From the NCBI GenBank assembly GCA_041671505.1, contig JBAZBK010000007.1, forward strand, positions 62,001 through 126,000: a DNA stretch of 64,000 nucleotides. Direction: 5' to 3'. The DNA is from JACPDH01 sp041671505. GTDB lineage: Bacteria; Acidobacteriota; Thermoanaerobaculia; Gp7-AA8. The notes under the pieces were generated by a model. It had not been told where the DNA came from, did no database searches, and saw only the letters and a list, made by a program, of their open reading frames with translations. How positions within the stretch are numbered: position 1 is the stretch's first letter; every line of letters begins with the position of its first letter. Shown here piece after piece: positions 49,869 through 58,570 of the stretch. A program made the position numbers and the translations under genes.

Positions 49869-51315
49869 GCAGCATCCCCGCAATCGTCGCGGTGAGGAAG
49901 TTCGCCAGCGTTCCGGCGAGCATCGCTCGAAGGCCGAGCCTTGCCAGGTCGTGCCGCCGCGTCGGCGCGAGCGAACCGATGCCGCCGACCTGAATCGCGA
50001 TCGACGAGAAGTTCGCGAAGCCGCAGAGCGCGTACGTCGTGATCACGAACGCGCGCGGGCTGAGCTGATCGGCAACAGGCCCGAGCTTCACGAACGCGAC
50101 GAACTCGTTGAGCACCATGCGGGTGCCGAGAAGGTTGCCGACCACCGCGCTCTCTCCCCAGGGAACGCCCATCGCCCACGCTACCGGCCGGAAGATCACG
50201 CCGAGTAGCACGTCGAGGCTCGCCGGGAACACGGGAAGAATCGCGGCGAAGATGCCGCCGAACGGATCGATCAGCCTGACGCTCGCCAGCTGAACGAGCG
50301 AGTGCGCCCAGCCGAAGACTCCGTTGACCAGCGCCACGAGCGCGATGAAGGCGATCAGCATGCCTCCGACGTTGAGCGCGAGGTGCAGTCCCTCGATCGC
50401 GCCGCGTCCCGCCGCGTCGATGATGTTCACGTCCTGCTTCGGAACGACGACTTCCACGTCGCCGCCCGTCTCCGGTTTCTCCGTCTCCGGAACGATGATC
50501 TTCGCCATCATGATCGCGCCGGGAGCCGTCATGATCACCGCGGTCAGAAGGTGGATGACGTCGACCTTCGCGACCATCACGTAGGCGGCCATGATGCCGC
50601 CCGAGATGTGCGCCATCCCGGCCGTCATGATCGTCATGAGCTCCGAGTTGGTCATCGTCGGCAGGAACGGCCTGATCGTCAGCGGCGCTTCGGTCTGTCC
50701 CATGAAGATCGAGGCGGCGACCGAAGTCGACTCTGCGCCCGACGCCCCCATGAAGCGCGTCATGATCTTCGCGAAGAACTTCACGACGAGCTGCATGACG
50801 CCGACGTAGTAGAGAACGGCGAAGATCGACGCGATGAAGATGATCGTCGGCAGAACCTGGAACGCGAAGATGAAGCCCGTGTTGTTCGTCGACGCGCCGA
50901 GCTGGCCGAAGACGAACGTCGCCCCTTCGGTCGTGTAGCCGATCAGCTTGTTGACGATCTCCTTCATCGTCTCGAAGAGATACGCGAGAAGGTTGAAGCG
51001 GAGGAACGTCAGCCCGAGAAGCGCGCCGAACACGCTCCAGACCGCGACCGTCTTCTCCGGCATCCGCTTCGCTACCTGCGGGGCGATAAAGAAGATCGCG
51101 ATGACGATCGCGACGCCCGCTCCCCGCCCGAGTCCCGGCGCGAGAAATGACAGCGCCTCGGAGATCGGCGCTCCCTTGAGCACCGCCACCGCGGTGAGCA
51201 ACTGGAGCGTGAGGCCCCAGAAGACCGTCTTCATGCGGATCGCCTTGCGATCGGTCGAGATCGCGTACGCAATGCCCAGGATGACGAAGAACCCGATCAG
51301 ACCTGCGAAACGCAT
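49864..51315 (-). CDS. Concentrative nucleoside transporter (CNT/NupC family)
   Basis: A 483-residue inner-membrane nucleoside importer, about ten hydrophobic segments. Family marks: FMGQTEAPLTIRPFLPTMT (substrate site), MAHISGGIMAAYV, and YALCGFANFSSIAIQVGGIG near the C-terminus. A ribosome site (AAGGAG) precedes the ATG. An unusual soluble segment (residues about 285-310, rich in Val/Glu) lies between transmembrane parts. It is downstream of the purine nucleoside phosphorylase gene, which would phosphorolyse the imported nucleosides. Confidence 0.93.
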   Translation of the reverse strand: MRFAGLIGFFVILGIAYAISTDRKAIRMKTVFWGLTLQLLTAVAVLKGAPISEALSFLAPGLGRGAGVAIVIAIFFIAPQVAKRMPEKTVAVWSVFGALLGLTFLRFNLLAYLFETMKEIVNKLIGYTTEGATFVFGQLGASTNNTGFIFAFQVLPTIIFIASIFAVLYYVGVMQLVVKFFAKIMTRFMGASGAESTSVAASIFMGQTEAPLTIRPFLPTMTNSELMTIMTAGMAHISGGIMAAYVMVAKVDVIHLLTAVIMTAPGAIMMAKIIVPETEKPETGGDVEVVVPKQDVNIIDAAGRGAIEGLHLALNVGGMLIAFIALVALVNGVFGWAHSLVQLASVRLIDPFGGIFAAILPVFPASLDVLLGVIFRPVAWAMGVPWGESAVVGNLLGTRMVLNEFVAFVKLGPVADQLSPRAFVITTYALCGFANFSSIAIQVGGIGSLAPTRRHDLARLGLRAMLAGTLANFLTATIAGMLL

Positions 51316-51329
51316 AGTGACTCCTTCGG

Positions 51330-51471
51330 AGAATTGAAAATTGGGAAATTGAACATTGAAAATTGAAGGCGATTTCTGTGGCGTCAGGGTATCGCAGTAC
51401 GCGTGCCGCGCAGGGCTTCGCGTAAGGCTTCCGTACTCAATTTTTCAATTTTCAATTTTCAATTTTCAATT
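51330..51471. repeat. Inverted TTTTCAA heptamer arms; right arm forms the stop of the phosphorylase gene
   Basis: Left arm 51330-51368 and right arm 51437-51471 are ATTGAAA and TTTTCAA units in opposite orientation around about 70 bases. The TGA stop (51466-51468) of the neighbouring purine nucleoside phosphorylase gene is part of an ATTGAAA unit. Confidence 0.85.
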
Positions 51472-52293
51472 CGCGTGCGAACCCATGCGCTCGAGCAGCG
51501 CCAGCATCAGCGCCGTGAATTCCTTCTGCACCCTGGTCGTCGTCTCGAGAACTTCGACGTGATTGAGCTTCTGGTCGAGGATCCCGGCCGCCATGTTCGT
51601 GATGCAGGAGATGCCGAGCACCTTGACCCCCATCTGCGAGTAGGCGATCGCCTCGGGGACGGTCGACATGCCGACCGCGTCGGCTCCCATCACCCGGAAC
51701 GCGCGAATCTCCGCCGGCGTCTCGTAGCTCGGGCCGCTCGTCGCGAGGTAGACCCCTTCGCGCAACGTCACGCCCCTCGATTCGGCAACCTCGCGTGCGA
51801 CCGCGCGAAGCTCCTTCGAGTAGATGTCCGACATGTCGGGAAAGCGCGGGCCGAGCTCGTCGTCGTTCGGTCCGCGCAGCGGGTTCGCGCCCAGATAGTT
51901 GATGTGATCGCTGATCAGCATCAGGTCGCCGGCGTGATAGTCGACGTTGATGCCGCCCGCCGCGTTCGTGACGGCCACGACGCGCGCGCCGAGCTTCGCC
52001 ATCAGGCGAGGGATGAATACCACGTCGTCGAGCGAGTGCCCTTCGTAGTAATGGTTGCGTCCCTGCATCATCACGACCGGTGTCGCACCGATCTTCGCGA
52101 ACACGAGACGGCCCGAGTGACCGATGACCGTCGATGCGAGAGCGCCCGGGATCTCTCCGTAGGGGATCGCGGCGACGACGTCGACCGCGTCGACGAGCGT
52201 TCCGAGCCCCGATCCGAGAATCACGCCCACGGTCGGCTCGAGAGTGACCAGCGAGCGGACGTGAGCGGCTGCGCGATTGAGCTTTTCAGACAT
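51466..52293 (-). CDS. Purine nucleoside phosphorylase
   Basis: A 275-residue trimeric-type purine nucleoside phosphorylase: it splits inosine, guanosine or related nucleosides into base and ribose 1-phosphate. VGVILGSGLGTLVDAV, QGRNHYYEGHS, VTNAAGGINVDYHAGDLMLI and GMSTVPEAIAY are family motifs. The TATAAT at 52302-52307 lies only eight bases before the ATG with a TTGCCG -35, so the transcript is probably leaderless. Works with the transporter downstream. MTA phosphorylase is a related alternative but the GSGLG and GMSTVPE forms fit PNP. Confidence 0.92.
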   Translation of the reverse strand: MSEKLNRAAAHVRSLVTLEPTVGVILGSGLGTLVDAVDVVAAIPYGEIPGALASTVIGHSGRLVFAKIGATPVVMMQGRNHYYEGHSLDDVVFIPRLMAKLGARVVAVTNAAGGINVDYHAGDLMLISDHINYLGANPLRGPNDDELGPRFPDMSDIYSKELRAVAREVAESRGVTLREGVYLATSGPSYETPAEIRAFRVMGADAVGMSTVPEAIAYSQMGVKVLGISCITNMAAGILDQKLNHVEVLETTTRVQKEFTALMLALLERMGSHAN

Positions 52294-52301
52294 GGCGCCG
52301 C

Positions 52302-52329
52302 ATTATACGGGGAACGCCCGTCGCGGCAA
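52302..52329 (-). promoter_or_regulatory. Promoter of the phosphorylase-transporter unit (TTGCCG-N16-TATAAT-N8-ATG)
   Basis: On the minus strand TTGCCG (52324-52329), a 16-base spacer and a perfect TATAAT (52302-52307) end eight bases before the ATG. Confidence 0.6.
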
Positions 52330-52397
52330 TCGGCGGAGGATTCGGGGCCTCGCCGCATCGGCCGTGGAATCTTCCAATAGCCCCGCCACGCTGCTGG

Positions 52398-52403
52398 TAC
52401 ACT
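52398..52403 (+). promoter_or_regulatory. Extended -10 of ftsE (TGGTACACT, leaderless)
   Basis: TACACT preceded by TGG ends six bases before the ftsE ATG at 52410. No ribosome site lies in between. Confidence 0.45.
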
Positions 52404-52409
52404 CACGCG

Positions 52410-53129
52410 ATGATCGACTTCTATCATGTGACGAAGAGGTTCGATCGCTACTCCGTCGCGCTCCACGACGTCAACTTCCACGCCGACAAAGGGGAGTTCG
52501 TTTTCCTCACCGGTCCGTCGGGCGCCGGCAAGTCGACGATCCTCAAGCTCATCCTCCGGCAGCTCGTTCCGAGCGAAGGGCAGATCGTCGTCAACGGCCG
52601 CAATCTGTCGACACTCAAGCGTGCACAGTTGCCGACGTTCCGCCGTGAGATCGGAATGGTCTTCCAGGACTTCAAGCTGATCGAGCGGATGACCGTCTTC
52701 GAGAACCTCTCGTTCGTGATGACCGTGCTCCGCGTCCCGCCCCGCGACCACAAGAAGAAGGCGTACGCGGTGCTGCGCGCCGTGAACCTCCACCACCGGC
52801 TCAACGCTTATCCGCCGCAACTCTCGGGAGGAGAGCAGCAGCGCGTCGCAATCGCGCGCGCCCTGATCAACGACCCCTTCCTCATCATCGCGGACGAGCC
52901 GACGGGAAACCTCGACCCCGACCTCTCGGCCGACGTGATGCAGATCTTCATCGAGGCGAACCTGCGCGGATCGACCGTCCTGCTCGCGACGCACGACCGC
53001 GAGTTGATCCGGAGGACCGGAAGGCGCGTCGTGTACCTGGAAAAGGGGCGCGTGGGCGAGGAGCGGCAGCAGCAGCAGGCCGAGCTCCCCGAGTCGCCGG
53101 GCACATTCATGCAGTGGGGATCGCTCTAG
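52410..53129 (+). CDS. ftsE: Cell division ABC ATPase FtsE
   Basis: A 239-residue ATPase that with FtsX controls peptidoglycan hydrolases at the septum. Walker A GPSGAGKST (residues 35-43), LSGGEQQRVAIARAL, Walker B LIIADEPTGNLDP, and a HDRELI switch. It has about 15 more residues than typical FtsE, ending in a Gln-rich stretch (GEERQQQQAELPESPG). MIDFYHVTKRF start is typical. ftsX begins seven bases after its stop. Confidence 0.93.
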   Translation: MIDFYHVTKRFDRYSVALHDVNFHADKGEFVFLTGPSGAGKSTILKLILRQLVPSEGQIVVNGRNLSTLKRAQLPTFRREIGMVFQDFKLIERMTVFENLSFVMTVLRVPPRDHKKKAYAVLRAVNLHHRLNAYPPQLSGGEQQRVAIARALINDPFLIIADEPTGNLDPDLSADVMQIFIEANLRGSTVLLATHDRELIRRTGRRVVYLEKGRVGEERQQQQAELPESPGTFMQWGSL

Positions 53130-53136
53130 AGCGCTT

Positions 53137-54096
53137 ATGGCAGGCTTCACACGTCGGCGGGAAATGACAGCGGAGGCGGGCGAACGCCCGCTCGGGGTCT
53201 TCGGCTACTTCGTCCACGAGGCCCTCCGGAGGCTCTGGGTCTACAAGCGGACGTCGATGGTCGCGATCGGGATGATCGCGATCGCGCTCCTGACTCTCGG
53301 CACCTTTCTCCTCGTCTCTGAAAACCTGAACCATGCGGTCGATCGCTGGCAAGGGCAGTCACAGTTAACTGTCTTCCTCGTGCGCGAGGCAACTCCCGCG
53401 CAGATCGAGGGAGTACGAACGTTCCTCGCCGGCGAGCCGTCGTTCTCGAAGTTCACATACGTGTCGCGCGAGGCCGCCTACGCGAAGTTCAGAAAGCACT
53501 TCACGCAGCTCGCCCCGGTTCTCGACGATCTCGATCAGAACCCGTTCCCGCCGTCGTTCGAGGTACAGCTGACGAAGGTGAACGTCAACGATCCGAAGTT
53601 CACGAAACTGCTCGGCCGTCTCCGGGCGGTCGGAGGCATCGACGACGTTCAACTCGACTGGCAGTGGGTCTCGCGGCTGCGGCGGATCGCCGGCGTGCTC
53701 AGTCTCGTCGGGCTCGTGGCCGGCGGCATCCTCGCCGTCGCGGCGGCGTTCACGATCTCCAACGTCATCCGTCTCACCATGTTCCTCTACCGCGAAGAGA
53801 TCGACATCATGCGGCTCGTCGGCGCGACCGAGGCGACGATCCGCGGCCCGTTCCTGCTCGAGGGGGTCTTCCAGGGGATGTGCGGCGGGTTGCTCGCCGT
53901 CGGCCTCCTGTTCGGGCTCTTCCACGGAGTCCACGCGCTCGGCGCCGGCCCGGCATCGGCGCTGCTCTGGGAGTTCCTCTTCTCCGAGTTCCTCCCCTGG
54001 CCGAAGCTCCTCGCGCTCGTCGGCGGCGGCGTCGCCGCAGGCCTGTTCGGAAGCTGGATCTCGGTGCGAGAAGCGAGAGAAGAGAAGGCGGGGTAA
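53137..54096 (+). CDS. ftsX: Cell division membrane protein FtsX
   Basis: A 319-residue FtsX: cytoplasmic N-terminus, TM1 at about residues 45-67 (TSMVAIGMIAIALLTLGTFL), an extracytoplasmic loop that binds hydrolase activators (QSQLTVFLVREATPAQIEGV), then three C-terminal TM segments (ISNVIRLTMFLYREEIDIMR in the cytoplasmic coupling region). Seven bases after ftsE; no clear Shine-Dalgarno, so re-initiation is likely. An ATG at 53164 is an alternative start that would remove nine residues. Confidence 0.92.
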   Translation: MAGFTRRREMTAEAGERPLGVFGYFVHEALRRLWVYKRTSMVAIGMIAIALLTLGTFLLVSENLNHAVDRWQGQSQLTVFLVREATPAQIEGVRTFLAGEPSFSKFTYVSREAAYAKFRKHFTQLAPVLDDLDQNPFPPSFEVQLTKVNVNDPKFTKLLGRLRAVGGIDDVQLDWQWVSRLRRIAGVLSLVGLVAGGILAVAAAFTISNVIRLTMFLYREEIDIMRLVGATEATIRGPFLLEGVFQGMCGGLLAVGLLFGLFHGVHALGAGPASALLWEFLFSEFLPWPKLLALVGGGVAAGLFGSWISVREAREEKAG

Positions 54097-54102
54097 GCCG
54101 AA

Positions 54103-54193
54103 ATTGAAAATTGAAAATTAGAAATTGAAAAAGGGCTCTGCGCTCGAATCACGCAGTGCCCTTTTTCAATTTCCAATTTTCAACTTTCAATTC
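54103..54193. repeat. Heptamer arms flanking the ftsX/hemL terminator
   Basis: ATTGAAA units (54103-54130) and TTTTCAA/TTTCCAA units (54164-54193) sit in opposite orientation on the two sides of the terminator stem and extend it. Confidence 0.85.
54127..54167. terminator. Bidirectional terminator between ftsX and hemL
   Basis: GAAAAAGGGC then CTGCG pairs with CGCAG then GCCCTTTTTC (54127-54142 with 54152-54167), one T:T mismatch. It ends in five Ts on both strands, as expected for a terminator shared by the convergent genes. Confidence 0.85.
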
Positions 54194-54221
54194 GTCGCTA
54201 CGCGTCCCGCTCAACCACCCG

Positions 54222-55520
54222 CTACTTGTTGAACTCCCAGGCCAGCTTCTTGAACACGCGATCGATCCGCTCGCAAAGCTGTTGGATGTCCTTCTTCGCA
54301 TGCGCCGCGGAGAAGAAGGCGGCCTCCCACTGCGAAGGAGGCAGATAGACGCCTTCCGCGAGCATCAGGTGGAAGAAGCGGTTGAAGAGCTCCGAGCTCG
54401 CGGTCTTCGCCGTGTCGTAGTCGACGACTTCGGTGCCGGTGAAGAAGAGGGTCCACATCGATCCGACGCGGTTCAGCTTCGTGGCGAGCTTGTGCGTCGC
54501 CGCGAGTTTTTCGACGCCCGTCTGGAACTCGGTGCCGCGCAGCTCGAGATCCTGGTAGATCCCTTCGTTCTTCAGCACGCTGAGCGTCGCCTTGCCGGCG
54601 GCCACCGCAACGGGGTTTCCGGACAGCGTTCCAGCCTGATACATCGGCCCGATTGGCGAGACGAGCCTCATCAGCTCCTTCGATCCGCCGTAGGCGCCGA
54701 TCGGCATGCCACCGCCGATCACCTTGCCGAGCGTCGTGATGTCGGGCTTCACGTTGTAGAGCAACTGGGCGCCGCCCCATGCGACGCGGAAGCCGGTCAT
54801 GACTTCGTCGAGGATCAGCAGCGTCCCGTGCTCGTTGCAGAGCTTGCGAAGCCCCTGCAGGAAGCCCTTCGCGGGAGGAACGCAGCCCATGTTCCCGGCG
54901 ACCGGCTCGACGATGATCGCGGCGTACTGGTCCTTGTGCTTCTCGAGGAGCTTCCTGACCGAGTCGAGGTCGTTGTAGCGTGCGCTCGATGTGAGCTTCG
55001 CCACTTCCTTCGGAATGCCCGCCGAATCGGGAACGCCGAACGTGGCGCCACCCGAGCCAGCCTTGATCAGGAGCGAGTCGACGTGGCCGTGGTAGCCGCC
55101 GTCGAACTTCATGATGCGGTTCCGTCCGGTCGCCGCGCGCGCCAGACGTATCGCGCTCATCGTCGCTTCGGTGCCGGAGCTGACGAGACGGACCATGTCC
55201 ATCCCCGGCAGCGCTTCGCAGAGCATCTCCGCGAGCTCGACCTCGCCCTGCGTCGGCGCGCCGAAGGAGAAGCCCTTCGTCGCAGCCTTCTTCACCGCCT
55301 CGACGACGTAGCGATGCGTGTGGCCGAGGATCATCGGCCCCCACGAACCCACGCAGTCGATGTACTGGATCTTGTCGACGTCGAAGATCCGGGAGCCCTG
55401 TCCCTGCTCGATGAACAGGGGCGTGCCGCCGACTGCCCGGAATGCACGGACGGGCGAGTTCACGCCCCCCGGAATGACCTTCTGTGCGCGTTCGAAAAGT
55501 GTGTTCGAGTTCTTCGCCAT
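54222..55520 (-). CDS. hemL: Glutamate-1-semialdehyde 2,1-aminomutase
   Basis: A 432-residue PLP enzyme making 5-aminolevulinate from glutamate 1-semialdehyde (C5 tetrapyrrole pathway). PLP Lys266 is in TTLGKVIGGG, with DEVMTGFRVAW, SGTEATMSAIRLARA and FDGGYHGHVDSLL around it. RAQKVIPGGVNSPVRAFRAV is the family start. Perfect TATAAT lies nine bases before the ATG and no ribosome site, so the mRNA is likely leaderless. Confidence 0.96.
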   Translation of the reverse strand: MAKNSNTLFERAQKVIPGGVNSPVRAFRAVGGTPLFIEQGQGSRIFDVDKIQYIDCVGSWGPMILGHTHRYVVEAVKKAATKGFSFGAPTQGEVELAEMLCEALPGMDMVRLVSSGTEATMSAIRLARAATGRNRIMKFDGGYHGHVDSLLIKAGSGGATFGVPDSAGIPKEVAKLTSSARYNDLDSVRKLLEKHKDQYAAIIVEPVAGNMGCVPPAKGFLQGLRKLCNEHGTLLILDEVMTGFRVAWGGAQLLYNVKPDITTLGKVIGGGMPIGAYGGSKELMRLVSPIGPMYQAGTLSGNPVAVAAGKATLSVLKNEGIYQDLELRGTEFQTGVEKLAATHKLATKLNRVGSMWTLFFTGTEVVDYDTAKTASSELFNRFFHLMLAEGVYLPPSQWEAAFFSAAHAKKDIQQLCERIDRVFKKLAWEFNK

Positions 55521-55529
55521 GGCGCGCGG

Positions 55530-55535
55530 ATTATA
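55530..55535 (-). promoter_or_regulatory. -10 of hemL (TATAAT-N9-ATG)
   Basis: A perfect TATAAT on the minus strand ends nine bases before the hemL ATG. A TTGCGC lies 15 bases upstream; a better-spaced -35 is not evident. Confidence 0.55.
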
Positions 55536-55571
55536 CGATCAGCGCCACCGGCGCAAGGTGACGATTCGCAC

Positions 55572-55753
55572 TCAGGCGAAAGGCGAGAGGCGAGAGGCGA
55601 GAGGCGAAAGTACCCGGGAGCGGGGAGAATGTTACGCAGAGTGCAGGATATCCAAATTGGGGAGAGTGCTGGGCCTGGTCGCCTCGCGCCCCCCTTGCAG
55701 ACGCGAAGTCCGCCGCCTGCTTTCGCCTCTCGCCTCTCGCCTTTCGCCTGCCT
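55572..55753. repeat. Inverted GGCGAGA heptamer arms between glycan gene and hemL
   Basis: Left arm about 55572-55609 (GGCGAAA, GGCGAGA units, ending AAGTACCC) and right arm about 55718-55750 (TTTCGCC, TCTCGCC). The roughly 110 bases between show no gene. Confidence 0.8.
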
Positions 55754-57154
55754 TCAATACTCCGACCTCAGCCCCTTGACCACCGTCAGTACCATGATCT
55801 TCAGGTCGAGGAGCAGCGACCAGTTCTCGATGTAGTAGAGATCGTGCTCGATCCGCATCCTCATCGAGGTGTTGCCACGCCAGCCGTGCACCTGCGCCCA
55901 TCCGGTCATGCCGGCGCGCACGCGGTGCCGCAGCATGTAGTGCGGGTACTGGTCGCGGAACTGCTCGACGAACTCGGGACGCTCGGGGCGCGGCCCGACG
56001 AGACTCATCTCGCCTCGCAGGACGTTCAGCAGTTGAGGGAGCTCGTCGATCGACCAGCGTCGGATGAACGCACCGATCTTCGTCCGCCGCGGATCGTCCT
56101 TCTCCGCCCAGACCGCGCCCGTCTTCGTCTCCGCGTCGACGCGCATCGATCGGAACTTCACGATCTCGAACGGGATGCCGTCGAGTCCCATCCGCACCTG
56201 CCTGTAGAACACGGGACCCCGGTCGTCGAGCCAGATCAGCAGCGCGACGAGAAGCATGAGCGGCGCGAGGAGCAACAGCGCGATCGCTCCTGCGGCCAGG
56301 TCGAGCGCGCGCTTGAGAAGCGTGTTCCACCCTTCGAGCGGCGTCTCGGAAAGATTGATCGTCGGCAGCCCGTCGAGATCCTCGACGCGCGAGCGGAGCG
56401 CCATGTACTGAAGGAGGTCGGGAACGACGTGGATCGACACGACGTGCCGCACCAGCCGGTCGAGCAGCGCCATCATGTCGCCCGTCGACTCCTTCGGCAG
56501 CGCGACGTAGACGTGCTCGATCTTCTCGCTCTCGATGATCTCGTCGATGTTCGCCAGGTCGCCGAGCCGGCGCAGCCCTTCGATCTCGCCGGGCGTGCCG
56601 TTGGCGACGTAGCCGACGATGTCGAGCCCGAGCTCGCGGTGCGACGCGATGCGATTCGCCACCGCGCGCGCGAGATCGCCGTTTCCGGCGATGAGCACCC
56701 GGTCGAGGTTGTGTCCCGCCCGGTGCGCCCGTTCGACGAGCGCGCGGACGAGCGAGCGCCCAGCGATCACGATCGTGATCTCGCACGCGACGAAGAGCGC
56801 CAGCGTCGCGCGCGAATAGCCGTGATCGACGTTCTCCGGCCTCAGCCAGAGCAGCAATCCGGAAAGGAGCACCACGCCGAGCACCGACGCGATCGCGACA
56901 CCCGTCCACTCCTCCGACCGCCGCCGCGACGGCGTCATCCTGTAGAGCCCCTGCGCGGCGAATGCGAGAGGGAAGAGCACCGCGACGATCGGCAGAAGGT
57001 GCGTGTAGACCGCGACGTTCTGCGCCCCTTTCGTCACGGGGATCACCTCCAGCGCGAACCGGAGGTAGTACGCCGCAAGCATCGCGACGCACGATCCCGC
57101 CGAATCGATGAGGACGTGCAGCGTCCGGAGGCTCTTGTGCTTCTTGCGGATCAT
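55754..57154 (-). CDS. Polyprenyl-phosphate glycosyl-1-phosphate transferase (WbaP/WcaJ-like)
   Basis: A 466-residue enzyme that starts glycan-unit assembly on undecaprenyl phosphate. Four N-terminal TM segments (residues about 10-120), a CoA_binding_3/Rossmann-like middle domain (RVLIAGNGDLARAVANRIAS), a further hydrophobic segment (AAGAIALLLLAPLMLLVALL) and the catalytic C-terminal domain with VKFRSMR, SIDELPQLLNVLRGEMSLVG and PRPERPEF. UDP-glucose is a likely donor but unproven. ATG overlaps the GT4 stop (ATGA). Confidence 0.9.
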   Translation of the reverse strand: MIRKKHKSLRTLHVLIDSAGSCVAMLAAYYLRFALEVIPVTKGAQNVAVYTHLLPIVAVLFPLAFAAQGLYRMTPSRRRSEEWTGVAIASVLGVVLLSGLLLWLRPENVDHGYSRATLALFVACEITIVIAGRSLVRALVERAHRAGHNLDRVLIAGNGDLARAVANRIASHRELGLDIVGYVANGTPGEIEGLRRLGDLANIDEIIESEKIEHVYVALPKESTGDMMALLDRLVRHVVSIHVVPDLLQYMALRSRVEDLDGLPTINLSETPLEGWNTLLKRALDLAAGAIALLLLAPLMLLVALLIWLDDRGPVFYRQVRMGLDGIPFEIVKFRSMRVDAETKTGAVWAEKDDPRRTKIGAFIRRWSIDELPQLLNVLRGEMSLVGPRPERPEFVEQFRDQYPHYMLRHRVRAGMTGWAQVHGWRGNTSMRMRIEHDLYYIENWSLLLDLKIMVLTVVKGLRSEY

Positions 57155-58257
57155 GCGGCGTCACCCATCGCGCGCTCGATCTCCGCGCGCATCGCCGCCT
57201 TGAATCGCTCGCGGGAGAACGACGCGGCGTGCGCGCGGATCCGCGCGCGATCCCAGCTCAGTTCCTCGGCGCGGAGCATCGCCGCCGCGAGCGAGCGCGC
57301 ATCGTCGCCGCGCGAAAGCACGCCCGTCTCGCCGTCGACCACGCTGTCGAGCGCTCCCCCTTCGGCTCGCGCCACGACCGGCGTGCCGACGGCCATCGCT
57401 TCGATTGCCGTAATGCCAAAATCCTCGACACCGGGATACAGGAGGCTCCGCGCCCGCCCCATGAACACGCGCAGCTCGTCGTCGGACCGATGCCCGAGAA
57501 ACTCGACGCGCCCCGATGCCCGCGCCTCGAGGCTCGAGCGATGCGGGCCGTCGCCGACGATCACGAGCCTCCGTCCGGCGATCGACGCGGCGTCGATCGC
57601 GACCTCGATCCGCTTGTACGGAACGAGTGCCGAGACGACGAGGTGGTAGTCCTCGCGTACCGTCTCCAGCGGCGCTGACAGATACGCATCGTCGACGAAG
57701 GGATGCACGACCGAAGCGTCGGCGCCGTAGTACTGCCGGATCCGCCCGCGCACGAACTCCGAGTTCGCGACCCAGCGGCCGACGCGCGGCGCCGTCTTCA
57801 CGTCCCACTCGCGCAGAAAGCGGCTGACGATACCGGCGACGAGTCGCAACGCGGGCTTCTCAGGCGGAAAGTAGTCGTCGAACCGGTCCCATATGTAGCG
57901 CATCGGCGTGTGGCAGTAGCAGACGTGAGGCGCGCCCGCGGGATCGACTCCCTTCGCGACGCAGTGGCTCGACGACACGACGAGGTCGTAGCCGGCGAAG
58001 TTCCACGCCGCCACCGCCGCGGGAAAGAACGGCAGCAGCCTGCGATAGTCGCCGGCCGCCGGAGCGAGCTTCTGCAACCGCGACGTGACGATGCGATGCT
58101 TCTCGATCGCCGGCGACACCGAACCGGGATAGTGAAAGAGGGTAAAGAGGTCCGCTCCCGGCACGAGCTCGAGAATCGCCTCCAGAACCTTCTCTCCACC
58201 TCTCATTCCAGTCAGCCAGTCATGGACGACTGCGACGCGCAGCCCGGCGATTTCCAT
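57151..58257 (-). CDS. GT4-type glycosyltransferase (GT-B fold)
   Basis: A 368-residue GT-B enzyme. N-terminal domain starts RVAVVHDWLTGMRGGEKVLE; the donor-binding domain contains VVSALVPYKRIEVAIDAA, LVIVGDGPHRSSLEARA and the Glu pair PGVEDFGITAIEAMAVGTPV. It builds an exported glycan in the cytoplasm. Four-base overlap with the sugar-phosphate transferase downstream and only three bases after the zinc-ribbon gene, so the three form one operon. Confidence 0.9.
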   Translation of the reverse strand: MEIAGLRVAVVHDWLTGMRGGEKVLEAILELVPGADLFTLFHYPGSVSPAIEKHRIVTSRLQKLAPAAGDYRRLLPFFPAAVAAWNFAGYDLVVSSSHCVAKGVDPAGAPHVCYCHTPMRYIWDRFDDYFPPEKPALRLVAGIVSRFLREWDVKTAPRVGRWVANSEFVRGRIRQYYGADASVVHPFVDDAYLSAPLETVREDYHLVVSALVPYKRIEVAIDAASIAGRRLVIVGDGPHRSSLEARASGRVEFLGHRSDDELRVFMGRARSLLYPGVEDFGITAIEAMAVGTPVVARAEGGALDSVVDGETGVLSRGDDARSLAAAMLRAEELSWDRARIRAHAASFSRERFKAAMRAEIERAMGDAA

Positions 58258-58260
58258 CCG

Positions 58261-58482
58261 TTATGCCGGGCCCCCACCCTGGGCGCCTTTGTCCTTCTCT
58301 TCCGGCGCCGCGCCCGGTGTCGATGCGAGCGGATAGCTTTCGCTCCGCCCGGCACACTCGCGGCAAATGAAGTCGTTGGCAAAGTACTCCGCTGCCGGCA
58401 GCTCCGCGAGACAGCCGATACAGAGGTGCCGTCCGCTCAACTCGTTGAGCCTGCGAGGGATCTCGTCGTCAATCATCACCAT
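58261..58482 (-). CDS. Small zinc-ribbon protein leading the glycan operon
   Basis: A 73-residue protein with a four-Cys metal knuckle, CIGC at about 21-24 and CREC at about 40-43 (HLCIGCLAELPAAEYFANDF), then a Pro/Gly-rich tail. Not recognised as a named family. The ATG at 58482 has an in-frame ATG at 58476 and a GTG at 58494 as alternatives. Its stop is three bases before the GT4 ATG. A regulatory or assembly role for the glycan operon is only a guess. Confidence 0.6.
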   Translation of the reverse strand: MVMIDDEIPRRLNELSGRHLCIGCLAELPAAEYFANDFICRECAGRSESYPLASTPGAAPEEKDKGAQGGGPA

Positions 58483-58570
58483 TGCTTTTAGCACGTCGGA
58501 CGCAGCGGAGCCAGAGGAGCGGCGCCGCCTTCTGATACGGCGCCTGTGAGCACAACGTCCATGCCGGCGG

